Of a stretch of DNA of 64,000 nt, positions 45,870 through 58,287 are shown in pieces (positions within the stretch are counted from its first letter, which is position 1; each line of letters starts with the position of its first letter). The notes beneath the pieces are model-generated. The model had not been told where the DNA came from. It saw nothing but the letters and a program-made list of their open reading frames with translations, and did not search any database. Position numbers and translations under genes: made by a program. Origin of the DNA: Myxococcales bacterium (GTDB lineage: Bacteria > Myxococcota_A > Polyangia > Haliangiales > Haliangiaceae); contig JADJGV010000005.1 in assembly GCA_016707895.1 (NCBI GenBank), positions 248,001 through 312,000 of the forward strand, given 5' to 3'.

Positions 45870-47333
45870 ATGCACCACGTCGCGAATCCGTTGCCACCGA
45901 TCCGCTCGAAGGCTCAGCTGGTCCTCTACCTGAAGGAGGCCGCGGTGCTCGAGCACCAGTTCATGTGCCAGTACCTGTACGCGTGCTTCTCGCTGAAGAA
46001 GGACCCGGACCGGAGCTGCAGCGACGCGCAGTTCGAGCACGTGCGGCGGTGGGCGTCGACGATCTACATGATCGCGCGCCAGGAGATGGAGCACCTGTCG
46101 GTGGTGAACTCGATCCTGACCGCGGTCGGCGGCGAGCCGTACTACGGCCACCTCGGGCGGTTCCCGACGCAGCCGCGCTGGTACACCAGCGGCGCGCTGG
46201 CCGCCAAGCGCCAGGACGGCATGCCGCCGCCCTGCGACATCCCGTTCCACCTCGAGCGGTTCTCGCTGGCCACCGCGCGCCGCTACGCGTGCATGGAGTC
46301 GCCGCACCTGGCGTGGGTCACCGATCGCGATCGCGAGGCGCTGCTGGCGTGGTGCTTCCAGGAGCCCGACGGGCGCTGCCCGTCGATCGGTGACGGCGCG
46401 CGCCCGCCGGTCGCGATCGCGCCCAGCCGCCTGGCGGCGCAGGCGGCGCCGGCCGACGTCGAGATCGGCACGATCCAGGATCTGTACGAGGCGGTGCGCG
46501 ACGGCCTAGTCTACCTCGAGGCGACGCTGGGCGCGCCGGCGCTGTGGAACGGCCACTGCTCGGGACAGTCGGAGATCCCCAGCGAGTACAACATCTACCT
46601 GTTCCCGATCTGCGACCTGGCCACGGCGCTGGCCGGGATCAAGCTGGTGACCAGCCAGGGCGAGGGCCTCGACGCACCGCCCGGCGCCGAGAGCCACTAC
46701 CAGCTGTTCGTCGACATCGCCCGCGACTACGCGGCGCTGCTCGACGCCGACCCGAGGTTCGAGGCGTCGCAGCCGCTGCCGCTCGACCCGACGGTCGACG
46801 GCTACCGCGACCCCGCGACCGACCAGGCCAGCCAGGCGTTCCACGTCGGCTACCACGCGCTGTTGTTGATGCTGACCGGCTATTACCAGCTCTACACCAA
46901 GGCGCAGTTCGGCACCTCGCCGTACCTGTTGCAGGCGCTGGAGCAGAACGCGTTCGCGCCGGTGATGACGATGCTGGTGCGCTCGCTGGCCGAGGTGATG
47001 GCGCTGTTGCCGAGCAACGACGGCGGCCCGGCCGGGGTCAGCTTCGATCTGACGCCCGAGGAGCTGGCGGCGCTGGCCGACCCCGCGGCGCCGCGCTACC
47101 GCGACCTGCTCACGTACCTGGCGCCGCTCGACCAGGTGACCAAGATGCTGGCCGACCTGCTGACCAAGCCGCTGCCCGAGCCGGCGCGGCCGCGGCTGGC
47201 GTTCATCGTCGAGAACATGACCCGGATGGTCAACAACGTGGTCTGGAACTACCGGCGCGGCACCTACCCGCGGTTCGACCCCAACAACCCCGCCATCAAC
47301 TGCACGCCGTCGACCGGCTGCGACTGTGAGTGA
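45870..47333 (+). CDS. Ferritin-like protein, iminophenyl-pyruvate dimer synthase (VioB/RebD) type
   Basis: The 487-residue protein starts at ATG 45870, preceded by a GGGGGG run that serves as ribosome-binding site. Residues about 15-85 match the ferritin-like domain of VioB/RebD-type enzymes: LKEAAVLEHQFMCQYLYACF with Glu28 and His29, then ARQEMEHLSVVNSILTAVGG with the second carboxylate/His set. The later HVGYHALLLMLTGYYQLYTK and FIVENMTRMVNNVVWNYRRG are conserved helices. In violacein and rebeccamycin pathways the domain couples two imine units; here no amino-acid oxidase partner is close. The protein may act on another substrate. The next gene starts three bases after its stop. Confidence 0.75.
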   Translation: MHHVANPLPPIRSKAQLVLYLKEAAVLEHQFMCQYLYACFSLKKDPDRSCSDAQFEHVRRWASTIYMIARQEMEHLSVVNSILTAVGGEPYYGHLGRFPTQPRWYTSGALAAKRQDGMPPPCDIPFHLERFSLATARRYACMESPHLAWVTDRDREALLAWCFQEPDGRCPSIGDGARPPVAIAPSRLAAQAAPADVEIGTIQDLYEAVRDGLVYLEATLGAPALWNGHCSGQSEIPSEYNIYLFPICDLATALAGIKLVTSQGEGLDAPPGAESHYQLFVDIARDYAALLDADPRFEASQPLPLDPTVDGYRDPATDQASQAFHVGYHALLLMLTGYYQLYTKAQFGTSPYLLQALEQNAFAPVMTMLVRSLAEVMALLPSNDGGPAGVSFDLTPEELAALADPAAPRYRDLLTYLAPLDQVTKMLADLLTKPLPEPARPRLAFIVENMTRMVNNVVWNYRRGTYPRFDPNNPAINCTPSTGCDCE

Positions 47334-47336
47334 CCG

Positions 47337-48293
47337 ATGAGCCTCGGCCCCGATCTGCAGCAGGCGACGATCCGGCTCCTCGAGATCCACTTCGAGGGTT
47401 ACTTCATGTGCCGGATCGCCACTGATCCGGACCCGTCCAACGAGCACCGCGGCATGAGCGGCTACACGATGGCGCTGCCGCGCGAGACCCGGCTCGATCA
47501 GATCATCCGGCTGCAGGTCGACGAGGAGTTCGCGCGCAAGAACGCGCGGGCGCCGCTGCACGACCTGGGCAAGGACATCGGCGTGCGGGTGGTCGACGCC
47601 CGCTTCGACGGCGCGACCTACGCGCCGGCGGCGGCGGCGTTGAAGGACGCCCGGGTCGAGCTGCTGGGCAAGAACCAGCCGTTCGCCGACGGCCCGGTGT
47701 TCGAGAGCCGCAACAACATCGTCGGCAACGACGACGCGATGGCGTTCGTGATCCAGCCGTTCGATCTGCGCATCGTCGGGCCCGGCGCGACGATCACCGC
47801 GCGCGACTACCTGGACCCGGGCGAGCCCGCCAAGCAGACCTGGCAGTTCACCGACCCGGCGGCCTACGCGCGGCGGATCTCGACCTGCCAGATCACCGGC
47901 GACACCGAGGTGGCGCAGGCGGTCAACGTCTTCGATCCCTACGGCTACTTCCGCGATCGCCGGCGCACGCTCGAGCGGCTGATCGAGCGCGACCGCGCGC
48001 TCCTGCCCGGCGCCGACCCGGCGCTGCGGGCCAAGCTCGAGGCCGACATCCAGAGCTACCAGAGCCGGATCTACCAGCTCGAGTTCTGGGGCGACCGCAT
48101 CATCAGCAAGATCCAGATGCGGGTCGACTGGGAGTTCGAGATCAACGGGCCGCAGGTGGTCGACGGCGCGCTGGGCGGGCGGGTCGACGTGGCCCAGCCG
48201 TGGCGGATCGGCTTCTGGTTCGGCGGCTGGGATGGCGACCTGCTGATCGGGTTCGCCCGCGGCACCCTCGGCCTGCCGTTCCTGCCATCGTAG
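47337..48293 (+). CDS. Hypothetical partner of the ferritin-like enzyme
   Basis: The 318-residue protein starts at ATG 47337, three bases after the preceding stop, so cotranslation is almost certain. It is soluble with no signal peptide. Sequence blocks such as TIRLLEIHFEGYFMCRIATD, HRGMSGYTMALPRE, FVIQPFDLRIVGPGATITAR and FWGDRIISKIQMRVDWEFEI look like a beta-sandwich with a helical hairpin at about 220-260 (RRRTLERLIERDRALL). No named family is recalled. The tight linkage suggests that it works with the ferritin-like enzyme. A kinase gene starts seven bases after its stop. Confidence 0.65.
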   Translation: MSLGPDLQQATIRLLEIHFEGYFMCRIATDPDPSNEHRGMSGYTMALPRETRLDQIIRLQVDEEFARKNARAPLHDLGKDIGVRVVDARFDGATYAPAAAALKDARVELLGKNQPFADGPVFESRNNIVGNDDAMAFVIQPFDLRIVGPGATITARDYLDPGEPAKQTWQFTDPAAYARRISTCQITGDTEVAQAVNVFDPYGYFRDRRRTLERLIERDRALLPGADPALRAKLEADIQSYQSRIYQLEFWGDRIISKIQMRVDWEFEINGPQVVDGALGGRVDVAQPWRIGFWFGGWDGDLLIGFARGTLGLPFLPS

Positions 48294-48300
48294 AGGTGCC

Positions 48301-52224
<3,924 letters not shown>

Positions 52225-52257
52225 TGGCGCGCGCCGCGAGCGAGTATCGTGGGCGCG

Positions 52258-53598
52258 ATGAAGCTGCCGGCGCTGCCTCTCGACGCTCAGGACATGTGCG
52301 CGCACCTGCTGCGCCTCGACACCACCAACCCGCCGGGCAACGAGCGCCCGGCCGCCGACTACCTCGCCGGCAAGCTGCGCGAGGTCGGCTACGACGTGAC
52401 GGTGATCGAGAGCGCGCCGACCCGCGCCAACCTGGTCACCCGCTATCGCGGCGACGGCCGGGCCGCGCCGCTCTTGCTGGCGGCGCACCTCGATGTCGTC
52501 GAGGCCGACCCGACGCAGTGGCGGCAGCCGCCGTTCTCGGGCGCGATCGCCGAGGACTGCCTGTGGGGCCGCGGCGCGATCGACATGAAGAACATGGCGG
52601 CGATGAGCGTGGCGATCCTGCGCAAGCTGGCGGTCGACAAGCCGACGCTCGCGCGCGACGTGATCTTCGCCGGCGTCGCCGACGAGGAGGCCGGCTGCGA
52701 TCTCGGCTCGCGGTTCCTGGTCGAGCAGCACCCCGAGCTGGTGCGCGCCGAGTACGCGATCGGCGAGTCGGGCGGCTTCTCGCTGCACCTCGGCAACGCG
52801 ACGTTCTACCCGGTGCAGGTGGCCGAGAAGGGCCTGTGCTGGGTGCGCGCCCGGTGGAAGGGCGAGCCGGGCCACGGCTCGATGCCGCGCCCCGACAGCG
52901 CGGTGGTGCGGATGGCGGCGGCGATCGCGGCGCTGGGCAAGGCGCGGCTGCCGGTCCACCCGACCGCGCAGCTGCACCGCTTCCTCGAGGCGGTCGCGGC
53001 CAAGCAGCCGACGGTGGCGCGGCCGATCCTGAAGCTCCTGACCAAGCCCGAGCTGCTGGCCCGGGTGCTGCGGCTGCGGCCCGACGCCGGCGTCGCGCGC
53101 AGCCTGGGCGCGCTGCTCACCAACACCGCGTCGCCGACGGTGGTGCGCGCCGGCAACAAGACCAACGTCATCCCCGGCGTCGCCGAGGTCGAGATCGACG
53201 GTCGCACGCTGCCCGGGCAGTCGACCGAGGACTTCCTGCGCGAGCTGCGCGCGGTGCTGGGCGACGACGTCGAGCTCGAGGTGATGAAGGCGGCGCCGCC
53301 GACGGTGACCGAGCCGATCGCGTCGCCGCTGTACGACGTGATCGCGCGCCAGGTGGTGGCGCGCGAGCCCGACGCGACGGTGGTGCCGTACATGATCCCC
53401 GGCTTCACCGACGCCAAGTACTTCACGCAGCTCGGCGCCCGCTGGTACGGCTTCTCGCCGGTGAAGATCGAGAAGGCGTCGGGCATCAAGTTCGCCGACA
53501 TGTTCCACGGCCACAACGAGCGCATCCCGATCGCCGGGCTGCGCTGGGGCGCCGAGGTGCTCGACGCGGTGGTGCGCGAGTTCGCGGCCACGCCGTAG
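52258..53598 (+). CDS. M20-family metallopeptidase/deacylase
   Basis: ATG 52258 is chosen over ATG 52249 because the product then starts MKLPALPLDAQDMCAHLLRL as in relatives. The 446-residue protein has the M20 zinc motifs AAHLDVVEAD (His77, Asp79), GRGAIDMK with Asp109, DEEAGCDLG with the catalytic pair Glu143/Glu144, and FHGHNERIPI with the last His ligand. A dimerisation domain lies between about 190 and 330 (KGLCWVRARWKGEPGHGSMP). It is cytoplasmic and probably hydrolyses a peptide or N-acyl amino acid; substrate specificity is not readable. It follows the kinase-ATPase gene by 33 bp. Confidence 0.85.
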   Translation: MKLPALPLDAQDMCAHLLRLDTTNPPGNERPAADYLAGKLREVGYDVTVIESAPTRANLVTRYRGDGRAAPLLLAAHLDVVEADPTQWRQPPFSGAIAEDCLWGRGAIDMKNMAAMSVAILRKLAVDKPTLARDVIFAGVADEEAGCDLGSRFLVEQHPELVRAEYAIGESGGFSLHLGNATFYPVQVAEKGLCWVRARWKGEPGHGSMPRPDSAVVRMAAAIAALGKARLPVHPTAQLHRFLEAVAAKQPTVARPILKLLTKPELLARVLRLRPDAGVARSLGALLTNTASPTVVRAGNKTNVIPGVAEVEIDGRTLPGQSTEDFLRELRAVLGDDVELEVMKAAPPTVTEPIASPLYDVIARQVVAREPDATVVPYMIPGFTDAKYFTQLGARWYGFSPVKIEKASGIKFADMFHGHNERIPIAGLRWGAEVLDAVVREFAATP

Positions 53599-53628
53599 GG
53601 CGTCGATCGCGGCGCGGCGCGGCGGCGA

Positions 53629-55602
53629 TCAGCGCCGGCGCTTCTTCGGCCGGGGCGGCGGCTTCTTGCGCGGCGGCGGGCGCGGGGCCGGCGCGGCGTC
53701 GACCGCGGCGCCGGCGTCGATGAGGGCCGCGGCCGCGTCGTCGGGGGCGGCGGCGTCGTCGGCCGCCGCGTCGTCGGGGACCCCGCCGTCGACGGGGGGC
53801 GCGGCGTCGACGGGTGGCGCGGCGTCGACCGGCGGCGCGGCGTCGACCGCGACCTTGGCCGGGGCGGCCGCGGGCTTGCCGGCGTCCGTCGCCTCGCCGG
53901 CGTCGACCGCGCTCGCCGGCGGCGCGTGGGGCAGCTCGGGCGGGCGCAGCGCGGCGCGGGTGATGAAGAACGAGGCGATCGCGATCGCGACCGCGGCGGC
54001 GCCGATGAACCACCAGCGGCGGCTCGGCGACGCGGCGGCGGGCGCGAAGCTGGGCTGCCGGCTCGCGGCGTAGGCCGGCGGCGGCGCCGATGGCATCGGG
54101 TAGGCGGGCGAGGTCGGCGGGCGAGGCGGCAGCGACGGCCGCGACGGCGGCGGGTACGCGGGCGCGGCCGGGGCCATCGGCTCGGTGGGGCGCGGCGCGG
54201 GGAGCGGCGCGGCGGCGGGCGGCGCGGCGGGCGGGGGCGGGGCGGGCGCGCGGGCCGGCAGCCGTGGCGGGATCGGCGGCGGCTCGGCCTGCGACGGCGC
54301 GCGCAGGCGCTGGCGGCCGCGCGGCGCGTCGACGTCGAGGGGCGGCGCCGGCGCGGTCAGCTCGCCGGTCTCGGGCGGCAGGTGCATCGGCGCGCTCGAG
54401 GTCGGGATCTCCATCGAGTCCATCGAGTCCATCGAGTCCATCGAGTCGCGTCCGGTGCGCGTCGTCGGGACCTCGCCGAACGCCGCCGGCAGCCGCGACA
54501 TCCGGGTCTCGTCCTCCTCGAAGCGATCGATCACCCGCTTGGCGGCCAGCAGGTTGGTGCCGGTGTGATCGTCGGCGAAGCCGTCGGCGGTGCGGATGCG
54601 CAGCACGGTCGGCTCGGAGGCCTCGAAGCCGATCGGCGTCCGCACCTTGCGGTCCTTGCCGCGGGCGGCGGCGGCGACCTCGGCCGGCGGCGCCGGCGCG
54701 CGATCGACGCGCGCCACCAGCCGCGCCAGCGCCGCGGCCGGATCACCGGAGCTGTCGTCGAGCGAGTAGCGCAGGCCGCGCAGCCGCTTGCCCAGCTCGC
54801 CGGCGTTGGGCAGCCGGCGCGCCGGATCGTGGGCCAGCGCCTCGGCGAGGATGACGTCGAGGTCGGGCGGCAGCGCCGGATCGAGGTCGCGCACCCGCTG
54901 GACCTTGCCCTCGCGCACCGCGCGCAGCGCGTCGAAGTCGGCCAGCCCGCTCCACAGCCGCCGGCCCAGCGCCAGCTCCCAGACGATCACGCCGACCGCG
55001 AACACGTCGGTGCGGGCGTCGATCGGCTGGCCGCTGGCCTGCTCGGGCGAGACGTAGCCGTAGCGGCCGCGCAGCCCGCCGCCGCTGGTGCCGTCGTCGG
55101 GGCGCTTGGCCAGCCCGAAGTCGGTCAGCTTGATCTCGCCGGCCCGCGACACCATCACGTTCGACGGCGTGACGTCGCGGTGCACCAGCCGCATCGGCCG
55201 GCCGTCGGGGTCGGCCACCTGCTGCGCGTGATCGAGCGCCTCGCACACCTCGGCGCCGAGGTGCAGCACCAGATCGATCGGCAGCCGCTGGCGGTGGGCC
55301 TCGAGGTGGCGCTGCAGCGCGTTGACGTCGACGCCGTCGACGAACTCCATGACCAAGAAGTGCTCGCCGTCGTCGCCGACGCCGACGTCGAAGATCTGGA
55401 CGATGTTGCGGTGGCGCAACACCGACATGATCTTGGCCTCGGCGATCAGCAGCTCGACGAAGCGCGGGTCGCTCGACAGGTGCGGCAGGATCCGCTTGAT
55501 CGCGACCGGCTTCTCGAACCCGCCGGCGGCGGTGGCCTTGCCCCGAAAGATCTCCGCGATGCGGCCGGCGCCGATGCGCTCGATCACTTCGTAGCGGGTC
55601 AC
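53629..55602 (-). CDS. Ser/Thr protein kinase with Pro-rich linker, one membrane helix and Ala/Asp tail
   Basis: GTG 55602 starts the product VTRYEVIERIGAGRIAEIFR. The kinase domain covers about 3-275: the glycine loop is GAGRIAEIF (last Gly replaced by Ala), Lys36 in AIKRIL, HRDVTPSN instead of HRDLKPEN, TDFGLAK and YVSPEQ. HRDVTPSN is a known myxobacterial variant. From about 290 a long linker contains four DSM repeats and Pro-rich stretches; a membrane helix lies at about 535-555 (WWFIGAAAVAIAIASFFITR). The exported tail repeats DAAPPV and ends RPPPRKKPPPRPKKRRR. The gene's start lies 68 bp from the divergently transcribed hydrolase at 55671. Confidence 0.85.
   Translation of the reverse strand: MTRYEVIERIGAGRIAEIFRGKATAAGGFEKPVAIKRILPHLSSDPRFVELLIAEAKIMSVLRHRNIVQIFDVGVGDDGEHFLVMEFVDGVDVNALQRHLEAHRQRLPIDLVLHLGAEVCEALDHAQQVADPDGRPMRLVHRDVTPSNVMVSRAGEIKLTDFGLAKRPDDGTSGGGLRGRYGYVSPEQASGQPIDARTDVFAVGVIVWELALGRRLWSGLADFDALRAVREGKVQRVRDLDPALPPDLDVILAEALAHDPARRLPNAGELGKRLRGLRYSLDDSSGDPAAALARLVARVDRAPAPPAEVAAAARGKDRKVRTPIGFEASEPTVLRIRTADGFADDHTGTNLLAAKRVIDRFEEDETRMSRLPAAFGEVPTTRTGRDSMDSMDSMDSMEIPTSSAPMHLPPETGELTAPAPPLDVDAPRGRQRLRAPSQAEPPPIPPRLPARAPAPPPPAAPPAAAPLPAPRPTEPMAPAAPAYPPPSRPSLPPRPPTSPAYPMPSAPPPAYAASRQPSFAPAAASPSRRWWFIGAAAVAIAIASFFITRAALRPPELPHAPPASAVDAGEATDAGKPAAAPAKVAVDAAPPVDAAPPVDAAPPVDGGVPDDAAADDAAAPDDAAAALIDAGAAVDAAPAPRPPPRKKPPPRPKKRRR
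54411..54446. repeat. Nine-base tandem microrepeat encoding DSM units
   Basis: The plus-strand unit ccatcgagt occurs four times in a row, encoding (on the minus strand) four Asp-Ser-Met units in the linker of the kinase gene 53629-55602. The unit length preserves the frame; it is a likely site of slippage. Confidence 0.75.
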
Positions 55603-55670
55603 GGCCCGCCACCCTACCACGCGGGCGGCGGCGGGTTGGCCGCGCCGCGGCGACGCGCTACCGTCGCGCG

Positions 55671-56774
55671 GTGCCCGCTGCCGGCGACCTCGACCGCGCG
55701 ATCGCCGCCGTCCTCGACGACGCCATCGCCGCCGGCGTGTGCTCGGCGGCCGCCGCCGCGGTCGGCGCGCCCGGCCGGTCGGGCCGGTGGATCCGCGGCG
55801 CCACCTGCGCCGTCCCCGACCGCGGCCCGCCGATCACGGCCGCCACCCGCTTCGACCTGGCGTCGCTGACCAAGCCGATCGCCACCGCGACCGCGGTGCA
55901 AGACCTGGTGGCCCGCGGCCGGCTCGCCCTCGACGCCCCGGCGGCCCGCTGGCTGCCGGCGCTCGATCCGGCGATCACCGTCGGCCACCTGCTGGGCCAC
56001 GCCAGCGGCCTGCCGGCGCACATCAAGCTGTACGAGCGGCTGTGGGCGGGCGAGCGGGTCGACGGGCTCGACGCGCGTTCGTCGCTGGTCGCGATGGCGG
56101 CGGCGGCGCCCCTCGAGCGCGCCCCGGGCACGACCGCGGTGTACAGCGACCTCGGCTTCATCTCGCTGGCCGCGGTCGCCGAGCGCGCCGGCGACGCGCC
56201 GTTCGAGGCGCTGGTGGCCGAGGCGCTGGCCCCCCTCGAGCTCGCCGCCACTGGCTTCGTCGATCTGCGGACGCCCGGGCCGCGCCCCGACGCGCCGGCC
56301 ACCGAGCTGTGCCCGCGCCGCGGGCTGGTGGTCGGCGAGGTCCACGACGAGAACGCCCACGCCGGCGGCGGCGTCGCCGGCCACGCCGGGCTGTTCGCGC
56401 CGCTCGAGGACGTGGCGCGCTTCGCCGCCGCGCTGGCCCGCGGCCCGGTCGACGGCGTCGGCCGCATCCCCGCCGCGCAGCTGACCCAGGCGTTCACCGC
56501 GTCGGCCGCGCCTGGCACCTCGTGGCGGCTGGGCTGGGACACGCCGTCGACGAGCCCGGGCGTCTCCCACGCCGGCGACGCCTGGCCGCGGGCCCACGCG
56601 GTCGGCCACCTCGGCTTCACCGGCACGTCGCTGTGGCTCGACTGGGCCCACGGCGGCTACGCGGTGCTCCTGACCAACCGCGTGCACCCCAGCCGCGACC
56701 GCCCCGAGGCCGCGCGCATCAAGGACCTGCGCCGCGCCATCGGCGATCTCGCGTGGGCGTGGCTGCAGCGCTGA
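55671..56774 (+). CDS. Beta-lactamase-family serine hydrolase
   Basis: GTG 55671 starts a 367-residue protein without a signal peptide. It has the class C beta-lactamase/esterase set: SLTK at 65-68 with Ser65 nucleophile and Lys68, and a YSD motif with Tyr158, where many relatives have YSN. A later GHLGFTGTSLWLDW region corresponds to the HxG/KTG-like strand. The frame reads through LLGHASGLPAHIKLYERLWA as typical. Its substrate is probably an ester or peptide rather than a beta-lactam. No partner gene overlaps it. Confidence 0.8.
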   Translation: MPAAGDLDRAIAAVLDDAIAAGVCSAAAAAVGAPGRSGRWIRGATCAVPDRGPPITAATRFDLASLTKPIATATAVQDLVARGRLALDAPAARWLPALDPAITVGHLLGHASGLPAHIKLYERLWAGERVDGLDARSSLVAMAAAAPLERAPGTTAVYSDLGFISLAAVAERAGDAPFEALVAEALAPLELAATGFVDLRTPGPRPDAPATELCPRRGLVVGEVHDENAHAGGGVAGHAGLFAPLEDVARFAAALARGPVDGVGRIPAAQLTQAFTASAAPGTSWRLGWDTPSTSPGVSHAGDAWPRAHAVGHLGFTGTSLWLDWAHGGYAVLLTNRVHPSRDRPEAARIKDLRRAIGDLAWAWLQR

Positions 56775-56840
56775 CGACGCGCCGATGGATCGGTAGTTGG
56801 ATCAACCCTCCGAGTACGGACGGCGCCGATGTCGGGCATG

Positions 56841-56854
56841 TCCTACATGTAGGA
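56841..56854. promoter_or_regulatory. 14-bp perfect palindrome upstream of the HTH-TPR gene set
   Basis: TCCTACATGTAGGA is a perfect palindrome in the 119-bp gap before ATG 56894. An unusually AT-rich stretch (aaaatt) follows. TTGGATC occurs twice nearby (56808-56814, 56858-56864). It could be the binding site of a dimeric regulator, possibly the MerR-like HTH protein encoded at 57361. Confidence 0.6.
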
Positions 56855-56893
56855 AAATTGGATCCACGCCGCGGACTGGCCTACCGTGATCCT

Positions 56894-57364
56894 ATGGCCG
56901 TGTCGCCCCGCGCTCGCCTCTCACGCCGCCCGCTGACGCGGCCGCACCCGCCGCCGAAGAAGCCGATGGCCGGCGCGCGGCGGCTGTCGGTGTTCCACCG
57001 CCGGATCGAGCTGGGGCTGTCGGCCACCGCGCTCGAGCTGGTGTTCGCCGCGCCGCGGGTGGTGTCCGAGGGCGAGACTGACGGCGACCGCTACGTCGGC
57101 TCGACGACGATCATCGTCGATCTGGCCGGCCTGGCCGACAAGCTCAGCGATCTGCCCGACGCCGCGACCGCGCGCTCGGTGGCCAACCTGGCCGGCGACG
57201 ACCCGCGGGTGCGCGCGCGCGCCCGGCAGATCGCGTTCGACGAGGCGCGCCGCAAGGCCGGCGCCCACTTGATCCAGCCCGAGATCGACCTGCAGGTGAA
57301 GAGCCAGGGATCGATCGTGCGTTTCGCCCTCGACGTCGAGGCCACCGTCCGGAGGAACCCGTGA
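56894..57364 (+). CDS. Hypothetical protein, first gene of the HTH-TPR set
   Basis: ATG 56894 starts a 156-residue protein with a basic, Pro-rich N-terminus (RRPLTRPHPPPKKPMAGARR). Next come LSVFHRRIELGLSATALELV and a predicted alpha/beta part: IIVDLAGLADKLSDLPDAAT and a helical ARARQIAFDEARRKAGAHLI. The frame is protein-like and ends with its TGA inside the GTG start of the next gene (GTGA). No family was recognised. It shares no visible domain with the genes that follow, but the overlap shows that it belongs to the same operon. Confidence 0.65.
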   Translation: MAVSPRARLSRRPLTRPHPPPKKPMAGARRLSVFHRRIELGLSATALELVFAAPRVVSEGETDGDRYVGSTTIIVDLAGLADKLSDLPDAATARSVANLAGDDPRVRARARQIAFDEARRKAGAHLIQPEIDLQVKSQGSIVRFALDVEATVRRNP

Positions 57365-58287
57365 CCGAGCTGTACAGCGTTCGTGATGTCGCCCGCCTGT
57401 TCGCCCTCCAGGAGTCGCGGCTCCGCTACTGGATGCAGACCGGCTTCGTCGGCCCGACCGTGCGCAAGGGCGGCCGCTTCTACTACACGTTCCGCGATCT
57501 GTGCGCGGTCAAGGCCGCCAAGGACCTGCTCGCCGCCGGGCTGTCGGCGCAGAAGGTCCGCAAGAACCTCGAGGCGCTGCGCCGCGCGCTGCCCGGCGAC
57601 GCCCACCCCGCGCTGCGGCTGCGGCTGTGCTCCGACGGCGAGTCGATCGTCGCGCTGGCCGACGACGTCGCGTTCACGCCGAGCACCGGCCAGGTGGTGA
57701 TGGCGTTCAACCTGCCGGCGCTGGGCGGGCAGATCGTCGAGTCGCTGGCGTCGGCGCCGGCGCCGTCGCTCGACGACGCCATCCCCGGCGCGATCGGCGA
57801 CGAGCCGACCGAGGCCAACCTCGGGCCCACCGCGTACACCTGCTTCGTCGAGGCGTGCGCCGCCGAGGATCGCGGCGACGCCGCCGAGGCCGAGGCGCTG
57901 TACCGCCGCGCGCTCGACATCGATCCCGGCCTGGCCGCGGCGATGACCAACCTCGGCAACCTGCGCCACCGCGGCGGCGACCTGGCCGAGGCCCGCGCGC
58001 TGTACGAGCAGGCGCTGGCCCACGACCCCGGCCAGACCGAGGCCCGCTACAACCTCGGCAACCTGCTCGACGACAGCGGCGAGACCGAGCTGGCGATCGC
58101 CGAGCTGCGCCGGGTGTGCCAGGCCGCGCCGGAGTTCGCCGACGCCCACTACAACCTGGGCCTCGCGCTGGCCCGCGTCGGGGGCGCCAGCCAAGCCCGC
58201 CGCCACCTCGAGCGGTACCTCGAGCTCGACGACGGCAGCGAGTGGGCCGGCCGCGCCCGCGAGTACCTGACCCAGCTCGCCGCATGA
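57361..58287 (+). CDS. MerR-like HTH protein with TPR domain
   Basis: GTG 57361 starts a 308-residue protein. The N-terminal 75 residues form a MerR-type winged helix-turn-helix: YSVRDVARLFALQESRLRYW, MQTGFVGPTVRKGGRFYYTF, RDLCAVKAAKDLLAAGLSAQ. From about 155 there are tetratricopeptide repeats (AAEAEALYRRALDIDPGLAA, ARALYEQALAHDPGQTEARY, HYNLGLALARVGGASQARRH). No effector-cysteine set of classical MerR proteins is visible, so sensing probably uses protein contacts through TPR. Its stop overlaps the next start by four bases. The palindrome at 56841 may be its operator (inference). Confidence 0.8.
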   Translation: MTELYSVRDVARLFALQESRLRYWMQTGFVGPTVRKGGRFYYTFRDLCAVKAAKDLLAAGLSAQKVRKNLEALRRALPGDAHPALRLRLCSDGESIVALADDVAFTPSTGQVVMAFNLPALGGQIVESLASAPAPSLDDAIPGAIGDEPTEANLGPTAYTCFVEACAAEDRGDAAEAEALYRRALDIDPGLAAAMTNLGNLRHRGGDLAEARALYEQALAHDPGQTEARYNLGNLLDDSGETELAIAELRRVCQAAPEFADAHYNLGLALARVGGASQARRHLERYLELDDGSEWAGRAREYLTQLAA

